Positions 24,017 to 32,074 of a DNA stretch of 64,000 nucleotides are shown here, one piece after another (position 1 is the stretch's first letter; the number at the start of each line of letters is the position of its first letter). Where the stretch lies: assembly GCF_022751215.1 (NCBI RefSeq), contig NZ_JAICDG010000005.1:496001-560000 (forward strand). Direction: 5' to 3'. The stretch is from Actinomadura terrae (GTDB taxonomy: Bacteria > Actinomycetota > Actinomycetes > Streptosporangiales > Streptosporangiaceae). The notes below the pieces were generated by a model. It did not search any database. It had not been told where the DNA came from and worked only from the letters and a program-made list of their open reading frames with translations. A program made the position numbers and the translations under genes.

Positions 24017-25623
24017 CGGTGCACGCGGTCAACCTGCAACCCGTCATCGGCTGGCCGCGCCAGGTGCGGCGCGGGGAGGAATACCTCGTCACGGTGGAAT
24101 GCCGCGTCCTCCAGGAGCCCGGAGCCTGGCCGTACGAGGCCGAGGAGGTGGCGCTGACCTGCGTCCTGGACGGCGGCCCCGACTTCACGGTCTCGTCGGT
24201 GGACGACAACACGGTGATCGTCCACCGTTTCGGCGGAAGCTACAGCCCGGCCCGTTTCGTCATCAGACCGACCCCCACGACCGACCCGGGAAAACACCCG
24301 CTGACGCTCACGATGATGACGCAGGGCGGCGCGACGATACGCAGCGACGAACTCCAGGTCACCGTCCTAGACGACGGCTCACCACCCCCACCGTCGAAAC
24401 CGGTCGAGATCCCGTCGACACGCCCCAGGCGGCCCAAAGAACAACCGTCCCCGGCCGACGACCAGCGCCCGCTCTTCTTCCTCAGCTACGCGCGCTCACG
24501 CTACCGTCCAGAGGACACCGACCGATGGGTGGTCAAGTTCTTCGAAGACCTGTGCGCGGACCTCGGCCAGATGACGGATTCACCGAACCCGGGTTTCATG
24601 GACCGCCAACTGCCGCTGGCCGCCGGCTGGCCGAACCAGATCATGAACGCGTTGTCGAACTGCCGCGTCTTCGTCCCCTTGTTCTCGCCCGGCTATTTCG
24701 CCAGCGAATACTGCGGGAAGGAATGGGCGGCGTTCCAGGAACGCGCGCAGGAGGCACTGCTGGAGGCCCCGAACGCGCCGCGTCCCATGCCGATCGTCCC
24801 CGCGCTCTGGATGCCGATGGGCAGCGCCGACATCCCCGCGCCGGCGCGCTCAATGCAGTTCATATCCTCGGACTTCCCACCCGCCTACACGGCGGAGGGC
24901 CTGTACGGGATCATGAAACTGGGCCGGTTCCGTGAGCAGTACAAGGAGACCGTACTGCGGCTCGCGGCCGCGATCCGCGACCATGCGATGCTCACCGCCC
25001 TCCCACCCCGCCGCATCCCCGACCTCTCCGTGGTGCAAAGCGTGTTCGCCGCCAACCTGGGCCGCCCCACCCTGCCACTGGTCCTGCTCACGCTCGTCGT
25101 CCCGTCCATCGGCCGGCTCCCGTCCGGTCGCGACGCCTACTACTACGGCCGCGAGCCGTCCGAATGGACTCCCTACCGCGGACACACGAGCATCCCGATC
25201 GTCGAACAGATGCTCAGCGCCTCCCAGACCAACTGCGTCATCGAAACCCTCGGCAACGCCCTGCCCGACCCCGCCGACGCGCCGCGCGTACTGATCGTCG
25301 ACCCCTGGGCACTTCGGGACCCCGTCCTGCGCGACCGCCTCCGGCAGCTGGACGAGAAACCCCTGATCACGCTCGCCCCGCTCAACTCCTCAGACCCCCA
25401 GACGAGGGACGAGATGACCGAACTCTCCCGCGAGCTGCGCGAAACGCTACCGAGGAGCTGCGAGCTGACCGGGTCGACCATCGGCATACCCTCGTTCGAC
25501 GCATTCCGCCTGGCCTTCCGCTCGGCCGTCCACGAGGCGCTGTCCCGTTATCTCACGACAGCGGATGTACCGCAGTCCCCGCACGCCATCCGCCGCCGCT
25601 ACGGCCCTCTAAGCCCAGACTGA
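24013..25623 (+). CDS. Beta-sandwich plus TIR-like (FxsC-related) effector candidate
   Basis: A 536-residue protein. Residues 1-120 form an Ig-like beta-sandwich (RRGEEYLVTVECRVLQEPG, then HPLTLTMMTQGGATIRSDEL). A Pro-rich linker leads to a TIR-like domain (about 152-330): PLFFLSYARSRY, WVVKFFEDLCADLG, GWPNQIMNALSNCRVFVPLF and SPGYFASEYCGKEWAAFQ. The YCxxE pattern places E237 where TIR NADases have their catalytic Glu. The last 200 residues are conserved-looking but unrecognised. It resembles the TIR-like FxsC proteins. It probably acts downstream of the CHAT/VWA/ATPase genes. The last 25 bases overlap the convergent TetR gene. Confidence 0.75.
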   Translation: MTVHAVNLQPVIGWPRQVRRGEEYLVTVECRVLQEPGAWPYEAEEVALTCVLDGGPDFTVSSVDDNTVIVHRFGGSYSPARFVIRPTPTTDPGKHPLTLTMMTQGGATIRSDELQVTVLDDGSPPPPSKPVEIPSTRPRRPKEQPSPADDQRPLFFLSYARSRYRPEDTDRWVVKFFEDLCADLGQMTDSPNPGFMDRQLPLAAGWPNQIMNALSNCRVFVPLFSPGYFASEYCGKEWAAFQERAQEALLEAPNAPRPMPIVPALWMPMGSADIPAPARSMQFISSDFPPAYTAEGLYGIMKLGRFREQYKETVLRLAAAIRDHAMLTALPPRRIPDLSVVQSVFAANLGRPTLPLVLLTLVVPSIGRLPSGRDAYYYGREPSEWTPYRGHTSIPIVEQMLSASQTNCVIETLGNALPDPADAPRVLIVDPWALRDPVLRDRLRQLDEKPLITLAPLNSSDPQTRDEMTELSRELRETLPRSCELTGSTIGIPSFDAFRLAFRSAVHEALSRYLTTADVPQSPHAIRRRYGPLSPD

Positions 25624-26243
25624 GGGGCAAAGGCGTCCTCAATATCCTCGCGCCGAATCCCGTCCCCAAGCCCAACCACCCCCACCACCGCAAGTCCGTT
25701 CAGGAACAGCGCGATCTGACGCTCCGCCATACGCGGCCAACGGGGCCCGAACGACAACGGCTGCGTGATGAGGGCGCCGAACGCGATGACATCGGTGGCG
25801 TTGACGTCCGCGCGGATACTCCCGTCCTCACGCCCGCGCGCTAGAAACCCGTCCAAATACCGATAAATTTCGCCCCGCGCCCCGACCGCCTCCACACTCA
25901 TCAACGGCGGCGCCCCATGCAGCGGCAGAACAAGCTGATCCCCCACCTCAACGTTCCGCCTCAAATACTCCTGGACGGCCTCTAGCCCGGAACAACGCAG
26001 CTCGTCAATATCCCCCAACATGTCGACAAGCAGCCCATAAGCGCGGTACTCCAGCGCATGCAGTAGCGCCTGCCGGTCCGGATACTTGCGATACAGCGTC
26101 CCGACGCCGACCCCCGCCTCGGCGGCGATGGTCGCGAGCGGGACGCCGCGTCCCTCCCGGAGCATCGCCGTGACCGCCGCGGCAAGGAGCCGCTCACGGT
26201 TCGCCTCGGCGTCGCGCCGCGGACGCCGCCCACCAGCAGTCAT
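25599..26243 (-). CDS. TetR-family repressor, divergent from a cupin gene
   Basis: A 214-residue TetR protein with the N-terminal HTH visible as NRERLLAAAVTAMLREGRG, LATIAAEAGVGVGTLYRKYPDRQ and ALLHALEYR. The ligand domain is not assigned. It is divergent from the cupin gene. The 104-base gap carries two copies of the same inverted repeat, so it very probably represses both itself and the cupin gene. Its 3' end overlaps the TIR gene by 25 bases on the other strand. Its late part uses CTA, ATA and CCC-type codons more than the neighbouring operons. Confidence 0.9.
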   Translation of the reverse strand: MTAGGRRPRRDAEANRERLLAAAVTAMLREGRGVPLATIAAEAGVGVGTLYRKYPDRQALLHALEYRAYGLLVDMLGDIDELRCSGLEAVQEYLRRNVEVGDQLVLPLHGAPPLMSVEAVGARGEIYRYLDGFLARGREDGSIRADVNATDVIAFGALITQPLSFGPRWPRMAERQIALFLNGLAVVGVVGLGDGIRREDIEDAFAPQSGLRGP

Positions 26244-26262
26244 GCGCCCCAGTATGCCAGCA

Positions 26263-26284
26263 AAGCGGACGAATGCTTCCGCTT
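26263..26284. promoter_or_regulatory. TetR operator copy 1 (AAGCGGA-N8-TCCGCTT)
   Basis: Perfect seven-base arms AAGCGGA (26263-26269) and TCCGCTT (26278-26284) flank an eight-base spacer. The copy at 26313-26334 has identical arms and spacing; the centres are exactly 50 bases apart. This site lies just upstream of the TetR start. Confidence 0.8.
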
Positions 26285-26312
26285 ACCCTCGCGACGAGCT
26301 ATGCTCGGCGCT

Positions 26313-26334
26313 AAGCGGATGAAATCGTCCGCTT
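26313..26334. promoter_or_regulatory. TetR operator copy 2 (AAGCGGA-N8-TCCGCTT)
   Basis: The second copy of the inverted repeat has arms at 26313-26319 and 26328-26334. It ends just before the GAAGGAGG ribosome-binding site of the cupin gene, so binding here should block cupin transcription. Confidence 0.8.
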
Positions 26335-26347
26335 CGAAGGAGGCGCC

Positions 26348-26815
26348 GTGAGCATCCCGTACCTGGCCCAGCGCGAGGACCAGCAGAAGCTCGAATGGCT
26401 CGACGGCGGCACCTTCTCCGTCCTGCTGGACGCGGCGGCGACCGAGGGCCAACTCACCGTCGGCCGGTTCGACGTCTCCAAGGGCGAGGCGCCGCCGTTC
26501 CACATGCACACCCGCGAGGACGAGGTCTTCCTCCTCATCAAGGGCACCGCCCTCCTCTGGGCGGGCGACGACGAGATGGAGCTGTCCGAGGGCGGCATCG
26601 TCTACCTCCCCCGCAACATCCCGCACGGCTACCGCATCACCTCCGACCGCGCGGACCTCCTGATGATCGCCACCCCCGGCGGCCTGGAGGGCATGTTCCG
26701 CCAAGCCGGCCGCGACCTCTCCACTCCCCGCCCAGAAAACTTCGAGATCTCGAAAGAAGCCCTGTCAGCCGCCGCCGACGCCTACGGCCAGATCGTCATA
26801 GGCCCGCCCCGCTGA
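26348..26815 (+). CDS. Cupin-domain protein (quercetinase-like)
   Basis: A 155-residue single-domain cupin. Motif 1 is PPFHMHTREDEVFLLIKG (two His and a Glu for metal), and motif 2 is YLPRNIPHGYRI (third His). Small cupins of this kind include flavonol dioxygenases and aldehyde or sugar isomerase-like enzymes; the substrate is unknown. GTG at 26348 is preceded by GAAGGAGG (26336-26343). It is almost certainly under the control of the divergent TetR protein, whose effector may be the cupin substrate. Confidence 0.85.
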   Translation: MSIPYLAQREDQQKLEWLDGGTFSVLLDAAATEGQLTVGRFDVSKGEAPPFHMHTREDEVFLLIKGTALLWAGDDEMELSEGGIVYLPRNIPHGYRITSDRADLLMIATPGGLEGMFRQAGRDLSTPRPENFEISKEALSAAADAYGQIVIGPPR

Positions 26816-26817
26816 CC

Positions 26818-26858
26818 CCGGGCCGCCGGTCGCAAGAGGGGAACGCCCGGCGGCCCGG
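26818..26858. terminator. Bidirectional terminator hairpin
   Basis: CCGGGCCGCCGG (26818-26829) pairs perfectly with CCGGCGGCCCGG (26847-26858). It begins two bases after the cupin stop and separates that gene from the convergent small secreted protein. Confidence 0.7.
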
Positions 26859-26879
26859 CCCCCACCCCCGCCACCTCCG

Positions 26880-27107
26880 TTAACTCCGCAAACCGTTTCG
26901 CGGAGTCACCGATAGCACCCGCCCATCACGCGGGTCGATGACGACGTCTTTCGGCGCCCCCGAATCCAACAGTTGCTGTTCTGCCCTCGACAGGGCGGGC
27001 GGCTGACCCGGCGGAGGCGGCTCCGCGGAGACCGAGCCTGCGAGCGCAATTACGGTCACCCCCATCGTGACCAGACCAACAGCCAAGCCCTTCAATTCAA
27101 TGATCAT
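26880..27107 (-). CDS. Small secreted protein (75 residues), unknown function
   Basis: This frame begins MIIELKGLAVGLVTMGVTVI, a plausible signal peptide cleaved after VSA-E. The mature part, about 49 residues, is PPPPGQPPALSRAEQQLLDS and then a short region with VVIDPRDGRVLSV. A longer upstream extension lacks coding character, so I take ATG at 27107. I do not recognise a characterised family; the IDP-x-x-GRVLSV segment looks like one beta-hairpin. The gene is monocistronic, divergent from the AlkD-like gene. Confidence 0.6.
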   Translation of the reverse strand: MIIELKGLAVGLVTMGVTVIALAGSVSAEPPPPGQPPALSRAEQQLLDSGAPKDVVIDPRDGRVLSVTPRNGLRS

Positions 27108-27292
27108 GCACGTGACATTACCACGGGAGCGAAATCGAAATAGGGTTGAAGAAACCACGGCAGACGACGTTCCGGCCCTAGTCCCCACGCGGCCGTTCAC
27201 GGCCGAAACTCTTTCCCCCGACCTGCGGGCCTCCGACACCCCCTCCGATCGGAATCGGCCATACTTTGAACCCGGACGGTGGGAGGCTGAGC

Positions 27293-27952
27293 ATGATGAT
27301 CAACGATGTGATGGCCGAACTGGCTGCCCTCGCGGACCCGAAGAAACGCGCGGTGAACGAGCGCCACGGCGACGACCACGCCGTGAACCTCAGCAAACTT
27401 CGGGCACTGGCGAAACGACTGAAGACACAACACGAACTAGCGGTCCAACTCTGGCAGACCGACGACAGCGCCGCGAAACTCCTGGCCACCCTGATCTGCC
27501 GCCCCAAGAACTTCGAAAGCACCGACCTGGACGCGATGCTGCGCGAGGCCCGCACCCCCAAGGTCCACGACTGGCTGGTGAACTACGTCGTGAAGAAGAG
27601 CCCGCACGCCGAAGAACTACGCCAGACCTGGTTCACCGACCCGGACCCGGTCGTAGCCAGCGCCGCCTGGGCCCTGACCACCGACCGCGTAACAAAGAAC
27701 CCCGACGGCCTAGACCTCCCAGCGCTCCTGGACACCATCGAAGCGCAAATGAAGGACGCCCCAGACCGCCTGCAATGGGAAATGAACCACTGCCTAGCCC
27801 AGATAGGCATAGCCCACCCCACCCACCGCGCCCGCGCGCTCAACATCGGCGAACACCTGGAAGTACTCAAGGACTATCCGACGCCCCCAGGCTGCACGTC
27901 CCCCTACGCCCCCACCTGGATCACCGAAATGATCTCCCGCCACGTCCCCTGA
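27293..27952 (+). CDS. AlkD-like DNA alkylation repair (HEAT-repeat) protein
   Basis: A 219-residue all-helical protein. NLSKLRALAKRLKTQHELAV, LWQTDDSAAKLLATLICRPK and the following LDAMLREARTPKVHDWLVNY are typical of the AlkD/DUF-type DNA alkylation repair enzymes built of HEAT-like repeats. Those proteins remove bulky or cationic alkylated bases without flipping them; which lesion this one handles is unknown. ATG at 27293 follows GGGAGG at 27281-27286. Third-position A and T are more frequent here than in neighbouring operons. Confidence 0.75.
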   Translation: MMINDVMAELAALADPKKRAVNERHGDDHAVNLSKLRALAKRLKTQHELAVQLWQTDDSAAKLLATLICRPKNFESTDLDAMLREARTPKVHDWLVNYVVKKSPHAEELRQTWFTDPDPVVASAAWALTTDRVTKNPDGLDLPALLDTIEAQMKDAPDRLQWEMNHCLAQIGIAHPTHRARALNIGEHLEVLKDYPTPPGCTSPYAPTWITEMISRHVP

Positions 27953-28155
27953 CACGACATCCCCGCAACGCCAACGGCCGGCGACACCGGGACGGGGACT
28001 GGCCCGTGCGGTCCACCGCCCGCCGAGGTGCGCGCGCCCCTGGCCGATACCACCCGCGCTGGCACCCGCGACCCCACCGCGCCCACGACGCAGCGGTGAC
28101 ACGGCGCCCGAAACATCTTGACCTCAAGCACGGTCGAGGTCGCAGAGTAGCCTTC

Positions 28156-28614
28156 ATGAGCACATCGGGCCTCGACGCACAATCAAGCAAGGCTGAGATC
28201 GAAGCGATCCTGCAAGTGATCGCCAGCGTCGAACACGCACAGAACAACGAACTCCCCGAAGAATTCCTCAGGCTGTTCCGAGCCGACGCCATCTGGACGA
28301 CGGGCGGCGGAAAGCGCCTCTTCGGCATCGAGGAGATCTCGGCCTTCACACACCAAGTGCTTCCTGGTGGGATGCAGGACCTGACAATCACCTTCGAACT
28401 GGAGCACGTACTGTTCATCCGCCCTGACGTCGCTGCCGTCAAGCTGCGCCAGATATACCAGACGCCCGAGGGGCCGGACGTGGGCTCTCCGCTGTGGGTC
28501 ATGGCAAAGGAGAACGGGAGGTGGCTCCTGACCGCCGCTCAGAACATCGGCGCACCCGATGACGAGCTGGATTCGGCGACGACGAGCCGGCCTATCTTTG
28601 ACCCCGGCAGATGA
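28156..28614 (+). CDS. SgcJ/EcaC or SnoaL-like NTF2-fold protein
   Basis: A 152-residue cone-shaped alpha+beta (NTF2-like) protein. AEIEAILQVIASVEHAQNNE and the following LRLFRADAIWTTGGGKRLFG, FTHQVLPGG and WLLTAAQNIG match the SgcJ/EcaC branch, often found beside natural-product or detoxification genes. No partner genes here suggest a substrate. A 200-base gap precedes it and no promoter is clear. The 286 bases downstream (28615-28900) hold nothing I can name. Confidence 0.7.
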   Translation: MSTSGLDAQSSKAEIEAILQVIASVEHAQNNELPEEFLRLFRADAIWTTGGGKRLFGIEEISAFTHQVLPGGMQDLTITFELEHVLFIRPDVAAVKLRQIYQTPEGPDVGSPLWVMAKENGRWLLTAAQNIGAPDDELDSATTSRPIFDPGR

Positions 28615-28900
28615 GGACCGAACTCGGCGCCTGAAACCACTCCATGTCACGGGGCGACGCCGCGCCCGGCGCGGGATGCCGTCGAAACGGGCTTCAGGGC
28701 CATTACCGCCGGGTTGTCACCTGTGGCCTCCGCTCACCATCGCCCCGCACACTCATCTCCTTCTCGCTCGCCGATCACCGCGCCCTCACGAACGCACCGT
28801 CGTCCATCACAGCACCGGCACGGGGAACAGCGTGGGCGACGTTCCAAGTGAGCACGGCGGCCGCGTCCGCGCCTTTGCCACGGCCGCCGCGCTCACGTCT

Positions 28901-29161
28901 TCACATGCCGTTCGTGCGCAGTACGTACATGACACGGTCGGCTACTGCCGCCGTCTCCGAGAGCGGGCCGATGTCCTTGCCCCACGTCCACCGATAGGCG
29001 GACGCGTCGGCGACGACGTCGTCGTTCATACGAGGCGCCTCCGGGTTGCGGACATGCAGGCAGGGCGTCCGGCCAGGCTCGACACGAATTTTCGCGTGCC
29101 ATCCCCGAACCTTCAGCTCACCCGCCAGCCGCTCCAGATGTGCGGTGATTGTCGCGTCCAT
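28901..29161 (-). CDS. Conserved small hypothetical protein after the XRE gene
   Basis: An 86-residue protein starting MDATITAHLERLAGELKVRG. It has a short helix followed by a likely beta-rich core (WHAKIRVEPG, CLHVRNPEAP, YRWTWGKDIG). I recognise no named family. It lies 50 bases behind the XRE regulator gene on the same strand, so the two are probably co-transcribed, an arrangement often seen in actinomycetes where XRE/TPR regulators are paired with a small partner. A longer frame starting at 29188 is possible. Confidence 0.6.
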   Translation of the reverse strand: MDATITAHLERLAGELKVRGWHAKIRVEPGRTPCLHVRNPEAPRMNDDVVADASAYRWTWGKDIGPLSETAAVADRVMYVLRTNGM

Positions 29162-29211
29162 GACGCGAGAAGGTAGCCAGATGACCACCCACGGTGATGC
29201 TATGTGGAAAC

Positions 29212-30411
29212 CTAATGCGGGACGCCCATTCGGGCGGCCATCCCCCGCAGCTCACGCCCCACGGCCGCCTCCCTCGCCTGCGACAGCATGACCTCGATGG
29301 CGTGCCGCGCGGGACCGCTGTTGCGGATCCGCTGCGGGGCGATTCGCTCGGCGCGCACGAGGGCGGTCACCGCGTCCCGCTGACGGCCTGGCATGTGTGC
29401 CAGCGCTCGCCCGAAGTCAGCCCACAGCATCGCCTGCCGCTCTCGACTGCCCAACTGCTCCGGGTCGACCGTCTCGGCCGTACGAACCGCGCCCTCGTAG
29501 TCGCCGACCTCCGTCGCGATGGCGACGCCCCACACACCCACGTTCGCAGGGCCGAAACTGCCCCAGGCTCCGGGGTGCTCACCCATGCGGGACGCGGTCT
29601 CGCGAGCCTCGGCAAGGTGCACCTCGGCAGCCCCAAGGTCGTTGAGGGTCGCAGCGCACATCGCCGCGTTCAGGTGGAGCATCCCGTAGGTCTCCTGCGC
29701 CTCAGGGCTGTCCATACCCTGCAGATGGTCGGCCGCATGCGCGGCGACACGCCTCCCGGTGACCGTGCCGCGTGGCAGCGTCTGCGCCCTCACCCATGCG
29801 GCGCGTCCACCGACCACAGGGTCCTCCAGGCGCGCCGCCGCTTCACAGGCACGGTGAGCGGCCAGCGCCGCAAGGTCGTCGTAACCGAGGAACCGTGCGG
29901 TCATCGCGACACCGTGACTCGCCTGGACGAGCAGCGGCAGGGCGCGAAGCTGGTCCGCTTCTCCACCTCCGGCGACGTGGGCATGCAACTCCGCCAGGAT
30001 CGGCGCGAGCAAGGTACCGCGCGTGGCGTAGTCGGCGCTCTTCTCGGCCTTGTGCACTGGTCCGTCCAGTGCGGCGGCGAGGTCATCAAGGGGGCGCGGA
30101 CGATCGGTCCTGGCGTCGTCAAGCGTGTTGACGGTGAGCGCCGTCCGTAGCGCCGGAACAGCGCTGTGGCCACTGGCCTGCACGGGATCCTGCGTGAGGT
30201 GGGGGCCGCCCATGAGGTCGGTTTCGGAGACCTGGAGGGCCTGGGCGACGGCGGCGATGTGGGAGCGGCGGTCAAGGGGCTGCTTGCCGTTCTCCACTTT
30301 GGACAGGAAACCCTGGCTGAGCCCTGCCAGGTCAGCCAGGGTTCGCAGCGACATCCCCCGCCAGCGGCGCAACCTTCGTACGTTGGCTCCAATAGTGGCC
30401 TCGTCGTACAT
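29212..30411 (-). CDS. XRE-family regulator with TPR-like C-terminal region
   Basis: A 399-residue protein. The N-terminal HTH (about 9-66) reads NVRRLRRWRGMSLRTLADLA and then GLSQGFLSKVENGKQPLD. The rest is helical with TPR-like pairs (ALAAHRACEAAARLEDPVVG, LGAAEVHLAEARETASRMGE), a layout common in actinomycete XRE regulators that may sense peptides or partner proteins. The sequence does not show its target. It is followed by a small hypothetical gene on the same strand. Confidence 0.88.
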   Translation of the reverse strand: MYDEATIGANVRRLRRWRGMSLRTLADLAGLSQGFLSKVENGKQPLDRRSHIAAVAQALQVSETDLMGGPHLTQDPVQASGHSAVPALRTALTVNTLDDARTDRPRPLDDLAAALDGPVHKAEKSADYATRGTLLAPILAELHAHVAGGGEADQLRALPLLVQASHGVAMTARFLGYDDLAALAAHRACEAAARLEDPVVGGRAAWVRAQTLPRGTVTGRRVAAHAADHLQGMDSPEAQETYGMLHLNAAMCAATLNDLGAAEVHLAEARETASRMGEHPGAWGSFGPANVGVWGVAIATEVGDYEGAVRTAETVDPEQLGSRERQAMLWADFGRALAHMPGRQRDAVTALVRAERIAPQRIRNSGPARHAIEVMLSQAREAAVGRELRGMAARMGVPH

Positions 30412-30544
30412 CGGCGTCGCACCTCCGGAGGTCTCGGCGTCCCCAGGCTACGGCGAGCGTGTCGGGGGGCGGCGATGATCCACTCGTTCCAGCGCAGCAC
30501 GCTACATAAGAGTCACCTCGCGGGCTTTCCGTGTGGAAACCATT

Positions 30545-30940
30545 TCAGAGGGAGTAGACGAGGGTGAGTACCTTGAACTCCCGTTCCATTGCTTTGCCTG
30601 AGATGCCGGTGAGTTCACCGGTTCCGGAGTTCGGGATGATTCGTCCGTCGCTGTTTTGTGTTTCGCCGTCGGCCAGGCCGTGGTGCTGGATGACGAACGT
30701 GCCCCGGCGGCCGTCCAGGGTGCCTTCGATTCGTTCGGACGCCACGTAGCCGCCGCCCGCCGCGCCTTGGGCCGTGAGGACGTGGGTCACGCCCGTGCCC
30801 TCGATGACTCCCTCGTAGCGCTTCCTGATCGTGACGCGGGTCAGCTTGGGGCCGTCGGCGGGCTCCTCGTAGACCGTCTCGTCGAACTCGACGATCTCGA
30901 ATTTGGCCTCGACGGTGCGCTCTTCGTGCTGGTCAGACAT
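30545..30940 (-). CDS. DUF3224-type beta-barrel protein
   Basis: A 131-residue protein that fits DUF3224: TVEAKFEIVEFDETVY, VTIRKRYEGVIEGTG, FVIQHHGLADGET and then GTGELTGISGKAM, with alternating strands of a small barrel similar to allene oxide cyclase. The function is unknown. The ATG at 30940 lies between the TetR gene upstream (ends 30973) and the gap to the XRE gene, and could be co-transcribed with the TetR gene 32 bases away. Confidence 0.75.
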   Translation of the reverse strand: MSDQHEERTVEAKFEIVEFDETVYEEPADGPKLTRVTIRKRYEGVIEGTGVTHVLTAQGAAGGGYVASERIEGTLDGRRGTFVIQHHGLADGETQNSDGRIIPNSGTGELTGISGKAMEREFKVLTLVYSL

Positions 30941-30972
30941 GAGGACCGAGGTTAGTCCACGGTGGAGACCGC

Positions 30973-31680
30973 TCAGTCCAGGCCCAGTGATTTGACGAGG
31001 TCGAGCATCTCGGCGCGGTGCAGGGCGGCCGGGTTGCCCGCCACGGGGTGGATGTGGCCGTCGATCTCCAGGGCGACCAGGCCGTGCATCCGGCCCCAGA
31101 CGCGTAGCGCGAGCGCCGCCGCGGCGGGCGGCACGTCGGGGAGGTCTTCCTGGATCTTCGCCACGTAGTCCGGATGGAGGTCGGACCAGGACGTGTCCTC
31201 GGGCTGGTGGTGCCGGGCCTGCGGCCATGCGGTCGCCACCAGGCGGGTGAGTTCGCGGCACACGCGGCGGGCCGTCTGGTCGACCGGCCCGTCCTCGGGG
31301 GGCTTGTAGCCGGGGACGGGCTGGCCGTAGAAGAGGCGGAAGCTCTCCGGATGGGCCAGTGCCCAATCCCTCAGCGCCTGGCCCCAGGCCATCAACCTGC
31401 CACCGGGGTCGGTGTCGGGCACCGCGTCGCTGGCGGACTCCAGCGCCTCGGCGAGCGATGCGGCGATCTCGCTGATCAGTGCCGTGATCAGGTCGTCCCG
31501 GGTGGGGAAGTAGCTGTAGATCGCGCGCGCGGTCATCCTCATCTCGCGGGCGATGCCCCGCAGCGAGATCGCTCCCGGCCCGCCCTCGGCCATCTGCCGG
31601 AGCGCGATGGCCTTGATCTCCCGGCTCGCCTCGACACGCAGCCGCTCCCGGCGGCTCAGCCCGCCCTCGTCGATGTCCAC
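30973..31680 (-). CDS. TetR regulator with WHG-type ligand domain
   Basis: A 235-residue regulator, GTG start at 31680. The HTH is LRGIAREMRMTARAIYSYFP followed by TRDDLITALI. The C-terminal part (WALAHPESFRLFYGQPVPGY, then WGRMHGLVALEIDGH) matches the TetR C-terminal WHG domain seen in many actinomycete regulators. It is divergent from a DUF1330-like gene with a 79-base gap that carries a pseudo-palindrome at 31701-31719, and probably controls that gene and itself. Confidence 0.88.
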   Translation of the reverse strand: MDIDEGGLSRRERLRVEASREIKAIALRQMAEGGPGAISLRGIAREMRMTARAIYSYFPTRDDLITALISEIAASLAEALESASDAVPDTDPGGRLMAWGQALRDWALAHPESFRLFYGQPVPGYKPPEDGPVDQTARRVCRELTRLVATAWPQARHHQPEDTSWSDLHPDYVAKIQEDLPDVPPAAAALALRVWGRMHGLVALEIDGHIHPVAGNPAALHRAEMLDLVKSLGLD

Positions 31681-31700
31681 CTTGAGCAGGTTACAGGGTT

Positions 31701-31719
31701 GCGTTACTCTGCACCGAGT
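31701..31719. promoter_or_regulatory. Imperfect operator between TetR and the DUF1330 gene
   Basis: Read on the minus strand, TTGACTC and GAGTAA flank GGTGCA, an imperfect palindrome; TTGACT also looks like a -35 box for the TetR gene. Its location in the divergent gap supports an autoregulatory operator, but the symmetry is weaker than at the cupin gene. Confidence 0.4.
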
Positions 31720-31759
31720 CAAAAGTACACGCCGTGTCCAAAGGAAACGGGGTTTCCAT

Positions 31760-32074
31760 ATGCCCGCGTACGTCATCGCCCTCGTCGATGTGCTCGACGA
31801 GGAGGCCGGCTGGGCCTACGCCCGCGCGGCCCAGCCGTCGATCCTCGACCACGGCGGCCGCTACCTGGTCGCGGGCCCGGTCCCCGAACCGGCCGAGGGC
31901 TCCTGGCCCTCCTCCCGCCTCCAGATCATCGAGTTCCCCGACATGGACCGCGTCCGCCAGTGGTACGACTCCCCCGAGTACCGGCGGGCCAAAGAGATCC
32001 GGGACGGCAAGGCCCGGGTCGAGCTGCTCTTCGCCGAAGGCTCCCCACCCGAAGGCTTCACCCTCCCCTCCTAG
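31760..32074 (+). CDS. DUF1330 (dimeric alpha/beta-barrel) protein
   Basis: A 104-residue protein. MPAYVIALVDVLDEEAGWAY, HGGRYLVAGPVPEPAEG, LQIIEFPDMDRVRQWYDSPE and YRRAKEIRDGKARVELLF are typical of DUF1330, related to YciI/EthD-like dimeric barrels. It may bind or transform a small aromatic or peroxide-like ligand; the exact role is unknown. It is divergent from the TetR gene. The TAG stop interlocks with the stop of the convergent CMD gene in CTAG (32071-32074). Confidence 0.8.
   Translation: MPAYVIALVDVLDEEAGWAYARAAQPSILDHGGRYLVAGPVPEPAEGSWPSSRLQIIEFPDMDRVRQWYDSPEYRRAKEIRDGKARVELLFAEGSPPEGFTLPS

Noticed and set aside
24013..25623. A complete FXSXX-COOH (FxsA/B/C) peptide system
   Set aside because: The TIR-like protein resembles FxsC, but I found no small frame ending in FxSxx and no FxsB radical SAM gene nearby.
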